Virus record (IMG/VR): IMGVR_UViG_3300021087_000077
Span: 1 to 24,308 of that record
Direction: 5' to 3' (one strand)
Length of the DNA: 24,308 nt
DNA from: a virus
Part shown: piece by piece, positions 9,601 to 16,368 of the stretch
Layout of the letters: each line of letters begins with the position of its first letter
Numbering within the stretch: position 1 is the stretch's first letter
The notes under the pieces: generated by a model
What the model was told of the DNA's origin: nothing
Seen by the model: only the letters and a program-made list of their open reading frames with translations
Database searches by the model: none
Made by a program: the position numbers and the translations under genes

Positions 9601-10375
9601 TATCTGCACCTGAAGAGTTCTCGTTTGAAGTACCTTGTGAATTATCTAATAGAGAAGTATCAGATACTTCACTGATTAGTGATTCTTTAATAGTAAGACC
9701 TATTCTATATGAAGGAGCTCCTGAATATTTTTCTAAGATAAGTTCTTGTGCTGGAACCTTGATAAAGAATCCTCTTATGAATATAATACCTTCTTTGATA
9801 TTTGCAACAGAACCTAAACCATTTGGGTTGTCTGCATCTGTTTTTGCTTTAACTTCGAACTCATTTTTATTTGCTGTAACAACACTAGGTGTTCCAGTTG
9901 CACCCAAAGTAACCTCTTGTATTTCTTCTACAGGTGTAAATGTGAATGAGTTTTTAGTATCTGTTCCTTGTCTTACATATTTTACAAAAAGAGTAAGTGC
10001 ATCATCTGAAGTTTCTGCAGACGTTGTCATAACTTGTGCAACAACACCTGAAGTTTTTCCTTGATAATATTTTCCTACTGATGCAGTTCTATATGTTTCT
10101 GAGTTTGCATCACCTTCGGCATTTGGGTTTGCAGATTTAACCTTTACATAATAGAGTTCTAAATCAAGTCCTGATTGACAACCTTGAACAATAGACCCTT
10201 CTTTGAATATATGGTCTCCAAATCTTTCGATTTGGTTTTGAAGGATAGATTGGGATTGTATTAATTCACGAGACTGTAACGGTCTACCTGAACGATATAA
10301 TACCTTATGGAAGTTCTTGTCTTCCGAAAAATCGTCATAATAGGGGGATACATTTAAATCTGTCTTTTCAGTCAT
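3695..10375 (-). CDS. Giant DUF4815-type virion structural protein
   Basis: 2226 residues, the largest gene here. The N-terminus (about 8-63) has the signature NVSPYYDDF, then LQSRELIQSQSILQNQIERFG and HIFKEGS, which I recognise as the DUF4815 start of T4-like marine phage structural proteins. A second conserved block near 1135-1200 reads FTMSDIGRINNRVTNLERV, then LDGDGFDRFKSGFLVDNF. Residues about 848-912 hold two tandem copies of a small beta module (ETVIGQTSNAHA and ENVVGQTSNAIA). A Pro/Asp-rich hinge lies near 1545-1580, followed by DPLAQSFLIDSTGGMF at about 1604 and its conserved C-terminal region. An inserted GSGY module sits near 1865. In position it takes the place of the T4 gp9-gp12 group, so it probably forms the outer wedge or a fibre attachment, though the exact structural role is not established here. 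AAGGA precedes the ATG by 4 nt. Confidence 0.85.
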   Translation of the reverse strand: MTEKTDLNVSPYYDDFSEDKNFHKVLYRSGRPLQSRELIQSQSILQNQIERFGDHIFKEGSIVQGCQSGLDLELYYVKVKSANPNAEGDANSETYRTASVGKYYQGKTSGVVAQVMTTSAETSDDALTLFVKYVRQGTDTKNSFTFTPVEEIQEVTLGATGTPSVVTANKNEFEVKAKTDADNPNGLGSVANIKEGIIFIRGFFIKVPAQELILEKYSGAPSYRIGLTIKESLISEVSDTSLLDNSQGTSNENSSGADRLKIELALSKYSLTTTDDTDFVELIRVNKGIIEIAINKPIYGAIENTMARRTFDASGDFVTQQFTHSLREHLDDTTNRGFYTKVNGGTEDRFVMQVSPGKAYVKGYEIDKVGTSTIAFKKARDATSLDNANTPVRIGNYIKIKNAHSLPEFGNEGGEDSTEPFKPIEIWDSTIPVTSPVGGTKPTSGQIGLARVRNIDLDTGTSSSGIYTDASRHQLYLFDIKMFTKITGTTATAAFAVGDKVVGSISGATGIVAVAASAGAASILVHDVVGTFTAADAISAVGKNDTAVIANVTAVRTYNIDRARSVTQTPLNGAREIFTADIYADQDNTLTGSCTITGNTALTGFGTKFTTQLKEGDIIMDGAVPPVERVVASITSDIAATIGGTGNNLTNANCTRRRVRVFNQDQTAAIASWPRDWVKTHNGESIQIRRQTTVEIGSGAFSISISNGTFAALNTDNFTIAVAEEKAGGSFSKGDLLNIEDMTTNVSGSGGGSGQTLAVSNINVNNNDAVLKITYTANVVDPVSRSKTLRSARCLGVESNRVANGYYGTAYDDEEISLGVADVHKIRGIYEATGGATTPLPPSATFTVSSGSFVNYETVIGQTSNAHAIIIATGGTTYFYYISGTLVNTENVVGQTSNAIATLSNVTAGGQNIMSRYFFDNGQRDGYYDIGKLTLKTGAPKPNNKILIVFDYFTPSGAGDYFDVSSYNAIEYKDIPVYSPSRVDLGGLEPDGTFELSDCVDFRPVVGQIIGTTTFGSNNAQDVTNPVDLSHSTNGAVYSPFGYTTGRSFLGARTGIAETNTNTNDMPVSGSSVVGDISFYVGRYDKVFLHKSGKFQISEGTPALSPTKPKSVDDSIEMFDLYIPPFTKNLKNIRIRSKDHRRFTMSDIGRINNRVTNLERVTSLSLLERDTQTKQILDGDGFDRFKSGFLVDNFRGHRVGDVTHPDYECAIDVKAGAMRPQSYQSFFDIELNTSSSTSYQKTGDLITLPYTESTFVHADKASRISNVNPYSVFSFMGSLKLSPATDIWHDTTQLPEVRINREGNFDAIKSTVENSLGTVWNAWQTTWVGEPTVVSTEVQSTSNGSWSGDPTQGGEWQAGEEVTREITETVETQTRTGVTTSVVEDFVETRGDRIVSVTLIPFCRARTITLDGENLKPNTNHYFFFDSIDVNAYVRPFSTTYSQDNGTSVGSHCKTDGAGRIRAYFELPNNPTQSFATGMREMRVTSSFYNLPNPASACAEVYQAQGLLQSSQTEITSTRNGRVVYEQMNEQRDIISRGESINVNPVDEDAPPIPVDTTEPDPVTGGGFPPAPPSGPGRALDEMDLWEPDRWMDFREMRGWRDPLAQSFLIDSTGGMFMSSVDLYFQTKDDTLPVSVEIRTMHNGYPANVVVPFSTITKNPADVNTSTDGSTATTFTFESPVYLDDGVEYCFVVYTNSDSYNCFVSRMGEKDLATGQTIAEQPYAGSLFKSQNNSTWTAEQTDDLKFHLKRCVFDTTKIPYVSFDNAAIPTQIIQDNPIQTFSGQDYVKVYAYSHGMYHTSSSTTIANVKGDTTGSVLTITATNSGGTPADGTYTPAVTGGSGSGMTVEIVVSSSGSSIVTKITNPGSGYKTTDNNAVCTNYNGACDLAVAINSVGDTLGGMPVDAINASFNALKNIGIDTFCVTPSLSAYNFKTGYTATASTVGGGEREWAKDDDSDSATYNQQIVVGGVTATRDFYFDTLHTMIPNISAQGTKISATVKTTPMYSPEGSISGTVYTKGTTSKPITLNDNSWFSHPSVIASPINETNNMSGVKSFEVGLQLYSNNPNISPVIDVATIGGLGIMNRINNIDSSSDVPTGTTYIDSTQPDGDSNVMTYITRKVSLKTPAQGLRVTADFFRPPTTELKVLYKVLNNDDETPFDDLGWKYFNTTGAPDTTTEADARNFKEYEFTTDDLNEFSAFSIKIVGQGTNTSVVPMVSALRCIAIA

Positions 10376-10402
10376 ATTCCTTAACTCTAAATTTTAGTTA
10401 AC

Positions 10403-10419
10403 AGGGGATTTACTCCCCT
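10403..10419 (-). other. GC hairpin between gp8 gene and DUF4815 gene
   Basis: A perfect 6-bp stem AGGGGA/TCCCCT with a 5-nt loop lies 4 bp after the gp8 stop. No U-tract follows on the minus strand, so it is not a standard terminator. A second AT-rich inverted repeat (TTAACT/AGTTAA, about 10381-10400) lies directly before the ribosome site of the giant gene. The pair could mark mRNA processing or modulate translation of the giant protein. Confidence 0.45.
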
Positions 10420-10423
10420 ATAA

Positions 10424-11896
10424 TTACATTTCAATGATTAACTTAATGTCTTCGATTTGGTCTGCCGCTCTTGTTACTGCACCCCTATTCTCGATATACA
10501 TTATCTGTCCTGAATTTTTTACTAATTCAGGGAAGGCTGCATTCACACTTGATACAGTTCCTTTGTTTGAACTTCCCAAGAAAACATTATTTGTAGCTGC
10601 AAAGTTACTAAATCCACCTGCACTATCAGCGATAGGTATATGAGAAACTACATTTCCAGTAATAGAAACTATTCGAGAATTTTTAACACCTGATGCATCT
10701 GCGTTTGCACTTCTAATAACATCGTCAACCGATAAGCCTGATGCATCTGATACAGTCATTTGGTGATAAGCTGCTAGTGAAGTTGCAGTCGCAACTGTTG
10801 TTCCAGTTGAGAATGGGTCTTGAAGTAAACCAATTCGTCTGAAGTCGTTATCAGTTGGGAAATCTCCACCACCTTCACCGAACTCTAATCTTGAGTTTAC
10901 GATAACGTGGTTTCCACCCATTTCTTGTATTGGGTCTGCACCGTGTCCGTATTGAGGTGATATTACAACTTTAACTGTTGCACCATTACCACCACCAATT
11001 CCTGATAATCCTGTCGTAGTTGTTGCAATTATTATTTGTGCTTCTGTATATCCTGTTCCAAAAGCTGCATTTGTTCCTGTAAATGTAACGTGGGTTACTT
11101 TACCACCTGCGATAACAACAGTTGCTTTACCACCTGAACCATTACCGACTACTGCAACTTCGTTATAAGTGTTGTTATTGTAACCTGAACCTTCATTGGT
11201 AACAATTGCGTGGTGACAACCACCATTTACTGCACCATTCTCAACGTCCCATTGTGAAGAACCGTCATTTGTTGCAGTTGTTCCTAATGCACCACTAGCA
11301 CCGTCTACTGTAGCCAATGCACCGATTGTTTTAACTGGGATAAAGTCATTAGTTACGAATTTAATTGTATCTGAGGCAGTTACAGTATACATATATTTCC
11401 AAAGGTAACCATACATGGTAGCACCAGTGTCTGAGGTTTCAACTAATGCAGTTGCACTGGTTCCTGTTGGTTTAACAGTTGATGCTACAGTTGTACCACC
11501 AGTTGCTCTTCCTGTTCGAATACATTTATAAACATGATACTCATCAGTCATTACATAGAATCTTGATGCGTATAAAGATGTTGCAGAAGTAGAACTAGAT
11601 GTGTTAGATGCACTAATGTCATGTGCATACTCATCATACTTAACTCCTGAAGTCCAATCGTATCTTGTTAATCCATGTGACACATCAGCAGTACCAACTT
11701 TTTTCAATGCAGTCATGTCTGCCCATGCATCAACTTCCTCTGAAGTTCCGTTAACTGGTGTTGGTGGTGAAGTGTCTGTCGGCCACGAATGTGAACGTCC
11801 TATAAACACATATGTTGAAGAAGCACTTTCTCCAAAATCTTCTTTGAATTGTTTAGCGTTATGTACTCTAAACTTTTCGGTAATAATTGCTGCCAT
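10424..11896 (-). CDS. 8: Baseplate wedge subunit gp8
   Basis: 490 residues. The ends match T4 gp8 as I recall it. The N-terminus has IITEKFRVHNAKQF and YVFIGRSHSWP (T4: VTSKFRTEKMLNF, ITFGRSEPW). GYLWKYMYTV at 163-172 corresponds to GYVWEYLFEI. The C-terminus ELVKNSGQIMYIENR then DQIEDIKLIIEM parallels T4 GEMIYMENR and DQTEEINILF. T4 gp8 is about 334 residues; the extra length is mainly a Gly-rich beta insertion at about 190-320 (GSGY at 236-239, TGY at 281-283) and another at about 365-450. gp8 is a dimeric wedge component that joins gp7 and gp10 in T4. The start has a good AGGAGA site at 11905-11910 with 8-nt spacing and late promoter boxes just upstream. Confidence 0.92.
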   Translation of the reverse strand: MAAIITEKFRVHNAKQFKEDFGESASSTYVFIGRSHSWPTDTSPPTPVNGTSEEVDAWADMTALKKVGTADVSHGLTRYDWTSGVKYDEYAHDISASNTSSSTSATSLYASRFYVMTDEYHVYKCIRTGRATGGTTVASTVKPTGTSATALVETSDTGATMYGYLWKYMYTVTASDTIKFVTNDFIPVKTIGALATVDGASGALGTTATNDGSSQWDVENGAVNGGCHHAIVTNEGSGYNNNTYNEVAVVGNGSGGKATVVIAGGKVTHVTFTGTNAAFGTGYTEAQIIIATTTTGLSGIGGGNGATVKVVISPQYGHGADPIQEMGGNHVIVNSRLEFGEGGGDFPTDNDFRRIGLLQDPFSTGTTVATATSLAAYHQMTVSDASGLSVDDVIRSANADASGVKNSRIVSITGNVVSHIPIADSAGGFSNFAATNNVFLGSSNKGTVSSVNAAFPELVKNSGQIMYIENRGAVTRAADQIEDIKLIIEM

Positions 11897-11914
11897 TTTT
11901 CTAATCTCCTCAGA

Positions 11915-11922
11915 TATTTATA
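11915..11922 (-). promoter_or_regulatory. TATAAATA box nearest the gp8 gene
   Basis: Exact T4-type late promoter box on the minus strand in the gp7-gp8 gap. It is so close to the gp8 ribosome site (11905-11910) that a transcript starting from it would begin at or inside that site. The more distal box is therefore the better candidate. Confidence 0.45.
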
Positions 11923-11926
11923 ATAC

Positions 11927-11934
11927 TATTTATG
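11927..11934 (-). promoter_or_regulatory. Late-promoter-like box CATAAATA
   Basis: One mismatch from TATAAATA, lying between two exact boxes in the same 58-bp gap. It may be a spare or degenerate late promoter, or chance in an AT-rich spacer. Confidence 0.3.
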
Positions 11935-11943
11935 CATTATTGT

Positions 11944-11951
11944 TATTTATA
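11944..11951 (-). promoter_or_regulatory. Distal TATAAATA late promoter for gp8
   Basis: Exact TATAAATA on the minus strand, 4 bp after the gp7 stop. Transcription starting about 6 nt downstream would give a leader of about 40 nt containing the full AGGAGA site of the gp8 gene. It is the best-placed late promoter in the window and would boost expression of gp8 and the giant gene behind it. Confidence 0.6.
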
Positions 11952-11954
11952 ACA

Positions 11955-14900
11955 TTAGGCAGACTTAATGTATGCGCTATATGTAATATTTGTTCTTTTT
12001 CTTTCTTGGTTTTCAAATTCAGGGATAAACATATTCGGATAATACTCTGTTAAATCCTGCATTCTCAATCCTTCAGGTTTTGAATCCTCTCTCATTAGGA
12101 ACGAACTACCTGCACTATTGTAATCCGATTCACCGAAAGGTATTCCGTCTTCTAATGCAATGTCATCTCCATGTGTTCCTGAATTGCTTGCAGTTCCATT
12201 TTCCTGTTTAAATAGATATGCAATGTTATAAGTCTGTTGACCTGTAATAGTATTTAGTGAACGAAAAGTACTTCCAAAAGGAACATATGAAGTTATTCCA
12301 ACCTCTGACATATCCTCTTGAATAAAGACTTGTTCTGTTTCAGATACTACTCTATCTCCGTCTTCATAATATAAACCACCACTTTCTAATTCTATACTTC
12401 TTTCTGTTGTGAAGTGTGTTATTTCTAAAGTTGTGGTTGCATCTTCTAAACATATTAAATCACTTCCGTCTTCACCTAAAATTCTTTCACCAAACTCTCC
12501 TTGATGATATACATTTTCTGCAAGTCTGTCGTCCATTCTTAAATAATTTGGTACAGGTTCGTCTAATATCAAACCACCGTCTTCTAATATTAAGTCTTCT
12601 TCAACTGGTGTGTTTATCTGAATAACCTTGCCTTGGTCTCTAGGTCGTTGTTCATTTTCTATGACCAACCAATCATAATCTTTATTTGCAATGTTCAATA
12701 CTGACATCACGTTGTCTAGTCTTGGTGAACTCTGAGCTCCATATACAGTTGCAAAGGAATTAATAACATTAATGTTCCAATGACGACTTCTCATCATAGA
12801 GTCGTACATTTCTGTTCCTTCACCAGTCTGAATACCGTCAACCATTGCGAATGATGATACTGCGTTACCTGTTCTTGGGTCGGTGTTATATGCAGGTTGT
12901 CCTGCCTCTCTTAATAAAGCGAATACGTCAAGTGCTGTTATAAAATCTTCGCAGTCAACAGTACTTCCGTCTTCCATTAAGAGACCATGATTATCTTCTA
13001 ATAATATGTTTTCTGCAATTGTGTATATCTTAGTAGTAGTTCTCTTATATGTAATCGCTCCTTGTTCGGGTGCTTCTTCTAATACTATATTATGTCTCAT
13101 GTCATAATGCGACAATTCAGAAGTTGGGTTTCCGTCCTCGTCTAATACATATGTTTCATGAGAACTTTCTAACATTATTTCTGAGACATCGTCTCTCAGT
13201 AAACTTTCTTCACCTTCTAAAGAAAAATTATATGATGGTTCTGCATTAATAACAATAACAGGTCTGAATGTAGAAGTCATTGCACTGTCTATATTTTTTT
13301 GAATCGCAACTTCACCAAATACAATATGGCCTGCAGGGTGAAGTAAGTCTTTTACAATACCTCTCCATTTGTTAATTGACTCTCCGACCTTGACAACGTA
13401 TGAGTGAGTTTGATATAGTAGACCGTCTTGGATTCTTGATGCGTTTGCGTTAAGTGTTCCATAATCTCCGACTATTTGTTCTTCGATTATACCTTCACCT
13501 GCGTACAATCCTCTACCGTCAAAGTTATTTCCCTTTATAGTATAGAATGAATCAGCTGCGTTGAATGTAACTTTCTCGTTGTCATAGAACTGACCGTCTA
13601 AATCTCTATAAGTTAGAATGTGTCTATCTGCATCATATGAAACAACTTTTGCAGTAGTTCCTGATAGGGTTCCAGTAATAACCAAATCCCTTAATAGATT
13701 GGCACTAGGTGTCTTAATGAGTATATTAAAATATGAACTCGAAGAAACTAAACCATCATAATTAAAGTGATTGCCTTGGTCTGTAATGTTTATTGAACCA
13801 ACACCACCAATATCATCTGAGTATGCGAATAGTTTTGCACCTGTTCCTGAAGATACATTATGTTGAACAATTGTTCCTGTAACTGCTGATGGATTAGCAG
13901 TAATAACTTCACCGACAGCAAAAACACCAGTGTGGGTTGGAAGTCTTTTAATTATAAGTCTATTGTTTTCTGTATCAATACTAGAGATAGTTCCTTTTGC
14001 AGTACTCGTACCACCTGTAACAACTTCCCCTGCTGTAAATCCTGAAACATCACTTAAGTAAATATAACCGCCTGGAAAAACTTTTGGTATCTCTGTAAAT
14101 CTTCCACCGTCTCTCATTAAGATACTTCTTATTCTTCCGTCATCTGAATTATAGTCAACAACACTTCCGTCTTCGTATGTAACTCTGTTGTATTCAGTAT
14201 AAAGTTCTACTAATTGACCAGCTGTCAATGCAGTTTGGAATGTGACTCTATCATTTTGCCAAGTGTAATCTGTAGTAGGTGTTTTTAATACTCCGTCAAC
14301 ATATACATCTACTGAGTTGTCATTGAATATAATGTAATGACTATTATCGTCTTTGACTCCTGGCCCACCAATAAGTGTTTTACCTGAAGACGGGTTATTA
14401 ATCATAGCTGCAGTCACAGTAATTTCATAATGTCCAAATACAGACCCACCTTCTAGTAACATTTCATCACCAGTAGAACCAATAATTGCCTCTGCGTTAC
14501 CACCGACTCCGTCTTCGAAGACAATCATATCTCCTGCTTCGTAATTTATGCCTGGCGTTTCAATCATAATCTCTTTGATTGAACCTTCAGTTAAACCATT
14601 AACTTTTGATTTTGTTTCTACTGTATCTGTATCTAATTTAGAACCAGTAATATTGATTAAGTGGTTTAATGAGTATAATGAACCATAAGGATTTGGATTT
14701 GTTTCTAATAATAATCCTGCACCGTCTTCTAAAAGCAAATCACCGTCATCATCATGTTGTAGATAAGTTGAAGAACCTGTAATCACGTCTGATATGATAC
14801 CGTTGACTGTTCCAGTTAGGGTTGTTATACCGTCACGGTCAAGTATTTTAATTGTTGAACCTTCAGTAAAAGTTCCAACATGATTGTTCATAATCTCTAA

Positions 14901-15800
14901 ACTGTATAGTCCAACAGTTGCATTATCAACAAAAACGTTTTCTATAACTGCTTGTGCTTCTATTGTAATTCCAGTAGATGCGTCATATTGGGTTATCTTA
15001 TCGTTTGCTTCAGGAATACCATTTGGTATGTTAACTCTCATTCTTCTCTGTTGAGAGTATCCTGATTCACTCACATGAATTGTTTCATCAATAGGGTGTC
15101 TTATTGTTGCATCTTGTTGATACAATATTCTCATTAAGAATTGTACTGATTCTGCAGTACCTTTTTTCTTATAGAGGTCTTTAATATTTTTTATTGTTAA
15201 TCGTTTATTTTTTACAGATGCCAAATCGATTGAAGGCATAAAGTCTTGTTGGAAGTAATCTAAGAAATCTTCTGTAGTTTTATCAATATCAGAATAGTCT
15301 AGTAGTCTATTACTTGCAAGAATACTATTTTCTTTATAAGATTTAACTACTGCAGTTTGGTTAGATTTTCTTCCTGTAACCGTCTCACTTGATGCGAAAC
15401 CATTACCTGAAATAGATTTGAGGTATAGTGTATTGCCGTTGATTACCTCAATTTTCGCAACGGACTTACTTGTATTACCGACAAGATACTCTCCTACTTC
15501 TAAAGGGTCTGCATCAGCATCAGGGTTATTCGAGGTTCTCTCGTATAAGATTTTTGATGAATCTTCATCGGGCGAAGGCGATACGGTAGCGCTCTCATAG
15601 AGAGCACTACCAGTACCATCTTCTAGTTGTAAACTGTCTATATCGCTTTGACTTGAAAGTACTAATACTTCCGCCTCAAGAAACTCAAAATATGCTTTTA
15701 GGAATGCTTCAAATGCAGGTGATTCTTCTCGTAAATACTCAGGGAGCAACGATGGAATCCTGTATGAGAGTCTATCCTTAAGATATTTGTCATGCGACAT
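11955..15800 (-). CDS. 7: Baseplate wedge initiator gp7 homologue, rearranged and LEDG-decorated
   Basis: 1281 residues. The N-terminal block (SLLPEYLREESPAFEAFLKAYF, about 17-38, here split: PEYLREESPAFEAF then LKAYFEFLEAE) and about 195-235 (RLTIKNIKDLYKKKGTAESV, then FLMRILYQQ) match a region I recall from the C-terminal third of T4 gp7 (YSTKGIEASYKFLFKVLYNEE). A later segment WRGIVKDLLHPAGHIVFG matches T4 VIRFVHPVGFGF. gp7 is the central wedge protein that nucleates wedge assembly in T4. Unlike T4, the homology begins at the very N-terminus. The rest carries many short beta motifs with the core LEDG (for example near residues 58, 358, 940, 1070, 1112, 1145 and 1215) plus GE-V-G and GINY modules. 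AGGAAA precedes the ATG. Confident as a gp7-type protein; the extra modules are of unknown role. Confidence 0.8.
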   Translation of the reverse strand: MSHDKYLKDRLSYRIPSLLPEYLREESPAFEAFLKAYFEFLEAEVLVLSSQSDIDSLQLEDGTGSALYESATVSPSPDEDSSKILYERTSNNPDADADPLEVGEYLVGNTSKSVAKIEVINGNTLYLKSISGNGFASSETVTGRKSNQTAVVKSYKENSILASNRLLDYSDIDKTTEDFLDYFQQDFMPSIDLASVKNKRLTIKNIKDLYKKKGTAESVQFLMRILYQQDATIRHPIDETIHVSESGYSQQRRMRVNIPNGIPEANDKITQYDASTGITIEAQAVIENVFVDNATVGLYSLEIMNNHVGTFTEGSTIKILDRDGITTLTGTVNGIISDVITGSSTYLQHDDDGDLLLEDGAGLLLETNPNPYGSLYSLNHLINITGSKLDTDTVETKSKVNGLTEGSIKEIMIETPGINYEAGDMIVFEDGVGGNAEAIIGSTGDEMLLEGGSVFGHYEITVTAAMINNPSSGKTLIGGPGVKDDNSHYIIFNDNSVDVYVDGVLKTPTTDYTWQNDRVTFQTALTAGQLVELYTEYNRVTYEDGSVVDYNSDDGRIRSILMRDGGRFTEIPKVFPGGYIYLSDVSGFTAGEVVTGGTSTAKGTISSIDTENNRLIIKRLPTHTGVFAVGEVITANPSAVTGTIVQHNVSSGTGAKLFAYSDDIGGVGSINITDQGNHFNYDGLVSSSSYFNILIKTPSANLLRDLVITGTLSGTTAKVVSYDADRHILTYRDLDGQFYDNEKVTFNAADSFYTIKGNNFDGRGLYAGEGIIEEQIVGDYGTLNANASRIQDGLLYQTHSYVVKVGESINKWRGIVKDLLHPAGHIVFGEVAIQKNIDSAMTSTFRPVIVINAEPSYNFSLEGEESLLRDDVSEIMLESSHETYVLDEDGNPTSELSHYDMRHNIVLEEAPEQGAITYKRTTTKIYTIAENILLEDNHGLLMEDGSTVDCEDFITALDVFALLREAGQPAYNTDPRTGNAVSSFAMVDGIQTGEGTEMYDSMMRSRHWNINVINSFATVYGAQSSPRLDNVMSVLNIANKDYDWLVIENEQRPRDQGKVIQINTPVEEDLILEDGGLILDEPVPNYLRMDDRLAENVYHQGEFGERILGEDGSDLICLEDATTTLEITHFTTERSIELESGGLYYEDGDRVVSETEQVFIQEDMSEVGITSYVPFGSTFRSLNTITGQQTYNIAYLFKQENGTASNSGTHGDDIALEDGIPFGESDYNSAGSSFLMREDSKPEGLRMQDLTEYYPNMFIPEFENQERKRTNITYSAYIKSA

Positions 15801-15817
15801 ATTAGTTTCCTATACTA

Positions 15818-16285
15818 TTAACTGATTGTTGAACCAGTGTTGGAAAGTATAAACCATTTGCTTCCGTTCCAATACAGAATCGCAGTTTCACCGATAGCAT
15901 TGAACAATATTGTATCAAAACTAGCTGAAGCTGGACTTGTAATAGTAACAGTCGCAGTATGACCACTTCCATGTACTGAAGAACAATACATGACTTTCAA
16001 TTGACCAGTATCTGTACCGTTATCAAGTGTAGGTGTGATGTTACCTGAAGCTGCTGAGAGACTGAAATCAGTCGCAAAGGAACTTGCAAGGTTAGTCGCA
16101 CTTGTTGATACAACAGTAATATCGTCAACTGCTAAGTGAGTTGGGATATTTTCAAATATCTGACCAATGGTCATTTTTTTGTTTACAGGTGTGCCGCCTG
16201 GATTGTCCACAATGTGTAACAAATCATCTGCACCGATGTCAGCGTCTGCTACTTGTGTTAATGCACTTATTTTCTTATCTGCCAT
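15818..16285 (-). CDS. Small virion protein of unknown function between gp6 and gp7
   Basis: 155 residues. The N-terminus (KISALTQVADADIGADDLLHI then VNKKMTIGQIFENIP) resembles the start of many phage fibre and head-decoration proteins, where it serves as an attachment segment. Residues 50-155 form a Ser/Thr-rich beta domain ending GETAILYWNGSKWFILSNTG, a strand pair also common in phage surface proteins. It has the strongest ribosome site of the block (AGGAGA at 16294-16299, 8-nt spacing) after an 83-bp gap containing a hairpin, so it is probably made in high copy. T4 has no gene at this position. A decoration or fibre-tip role is plausible, but I cannot assign a family. Confidence 0.65.
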   Translation of the reverse strand: MADKKISALTQVADADIGADDLLHIVDNPGGTPVNKKMTIGQIFENIPTHLAVDDITVVSTSATNLASSFATDFSLSAASGNITPTLDNGTDTGQLKVMYCSSVHGSGHTATVTITSPASASFDTILFNAIGETAILYWNGSKWFILSNTGSTIS

Positions 16286-16326
16286 TTTTGTTTTCTCCTA
16301 TAAAAACCAAGTTAATGGGATGCTAC

Positions 16327-16353
16327 TCTGAGCATGGAACCTACCATCTCAGA
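16327..16353 (-). other. Hairpin in the gp6-155-residue-protein gap
   Basis: A 10-bp stem with one bulged base (TCTGAG + ATGG paired with CCAT + CTCAGA) and a 6-nt loop. There is no U-tract on either strand, so a classical intrinsic terminator is unlikely. Possible roles are RNA processing, stabilising the downstream message or partial attenuation after gp6. This 83-bp gap (16286-16368) is the longest intergenic stretch in the window and has no exact TATAAATA box. Confidence 0.5.
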
Positions 16354-16368
16354 CCACCTTATACATAA

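Noticed and set aside
9489-10064. Plus-strand 191-codon frame and other long plus-strand frames within the giant gene
   Set aside because: They lie wholly inside a well-supported minus-strand gene, have no ribosome sites, and read as hydrophobic antisense translations.
10403-10419. Intrinsic terminator after gp8
   Set aside because: The stem is short and no U-rich tract follows on the minus strand, so it is listed only as a hairpin.
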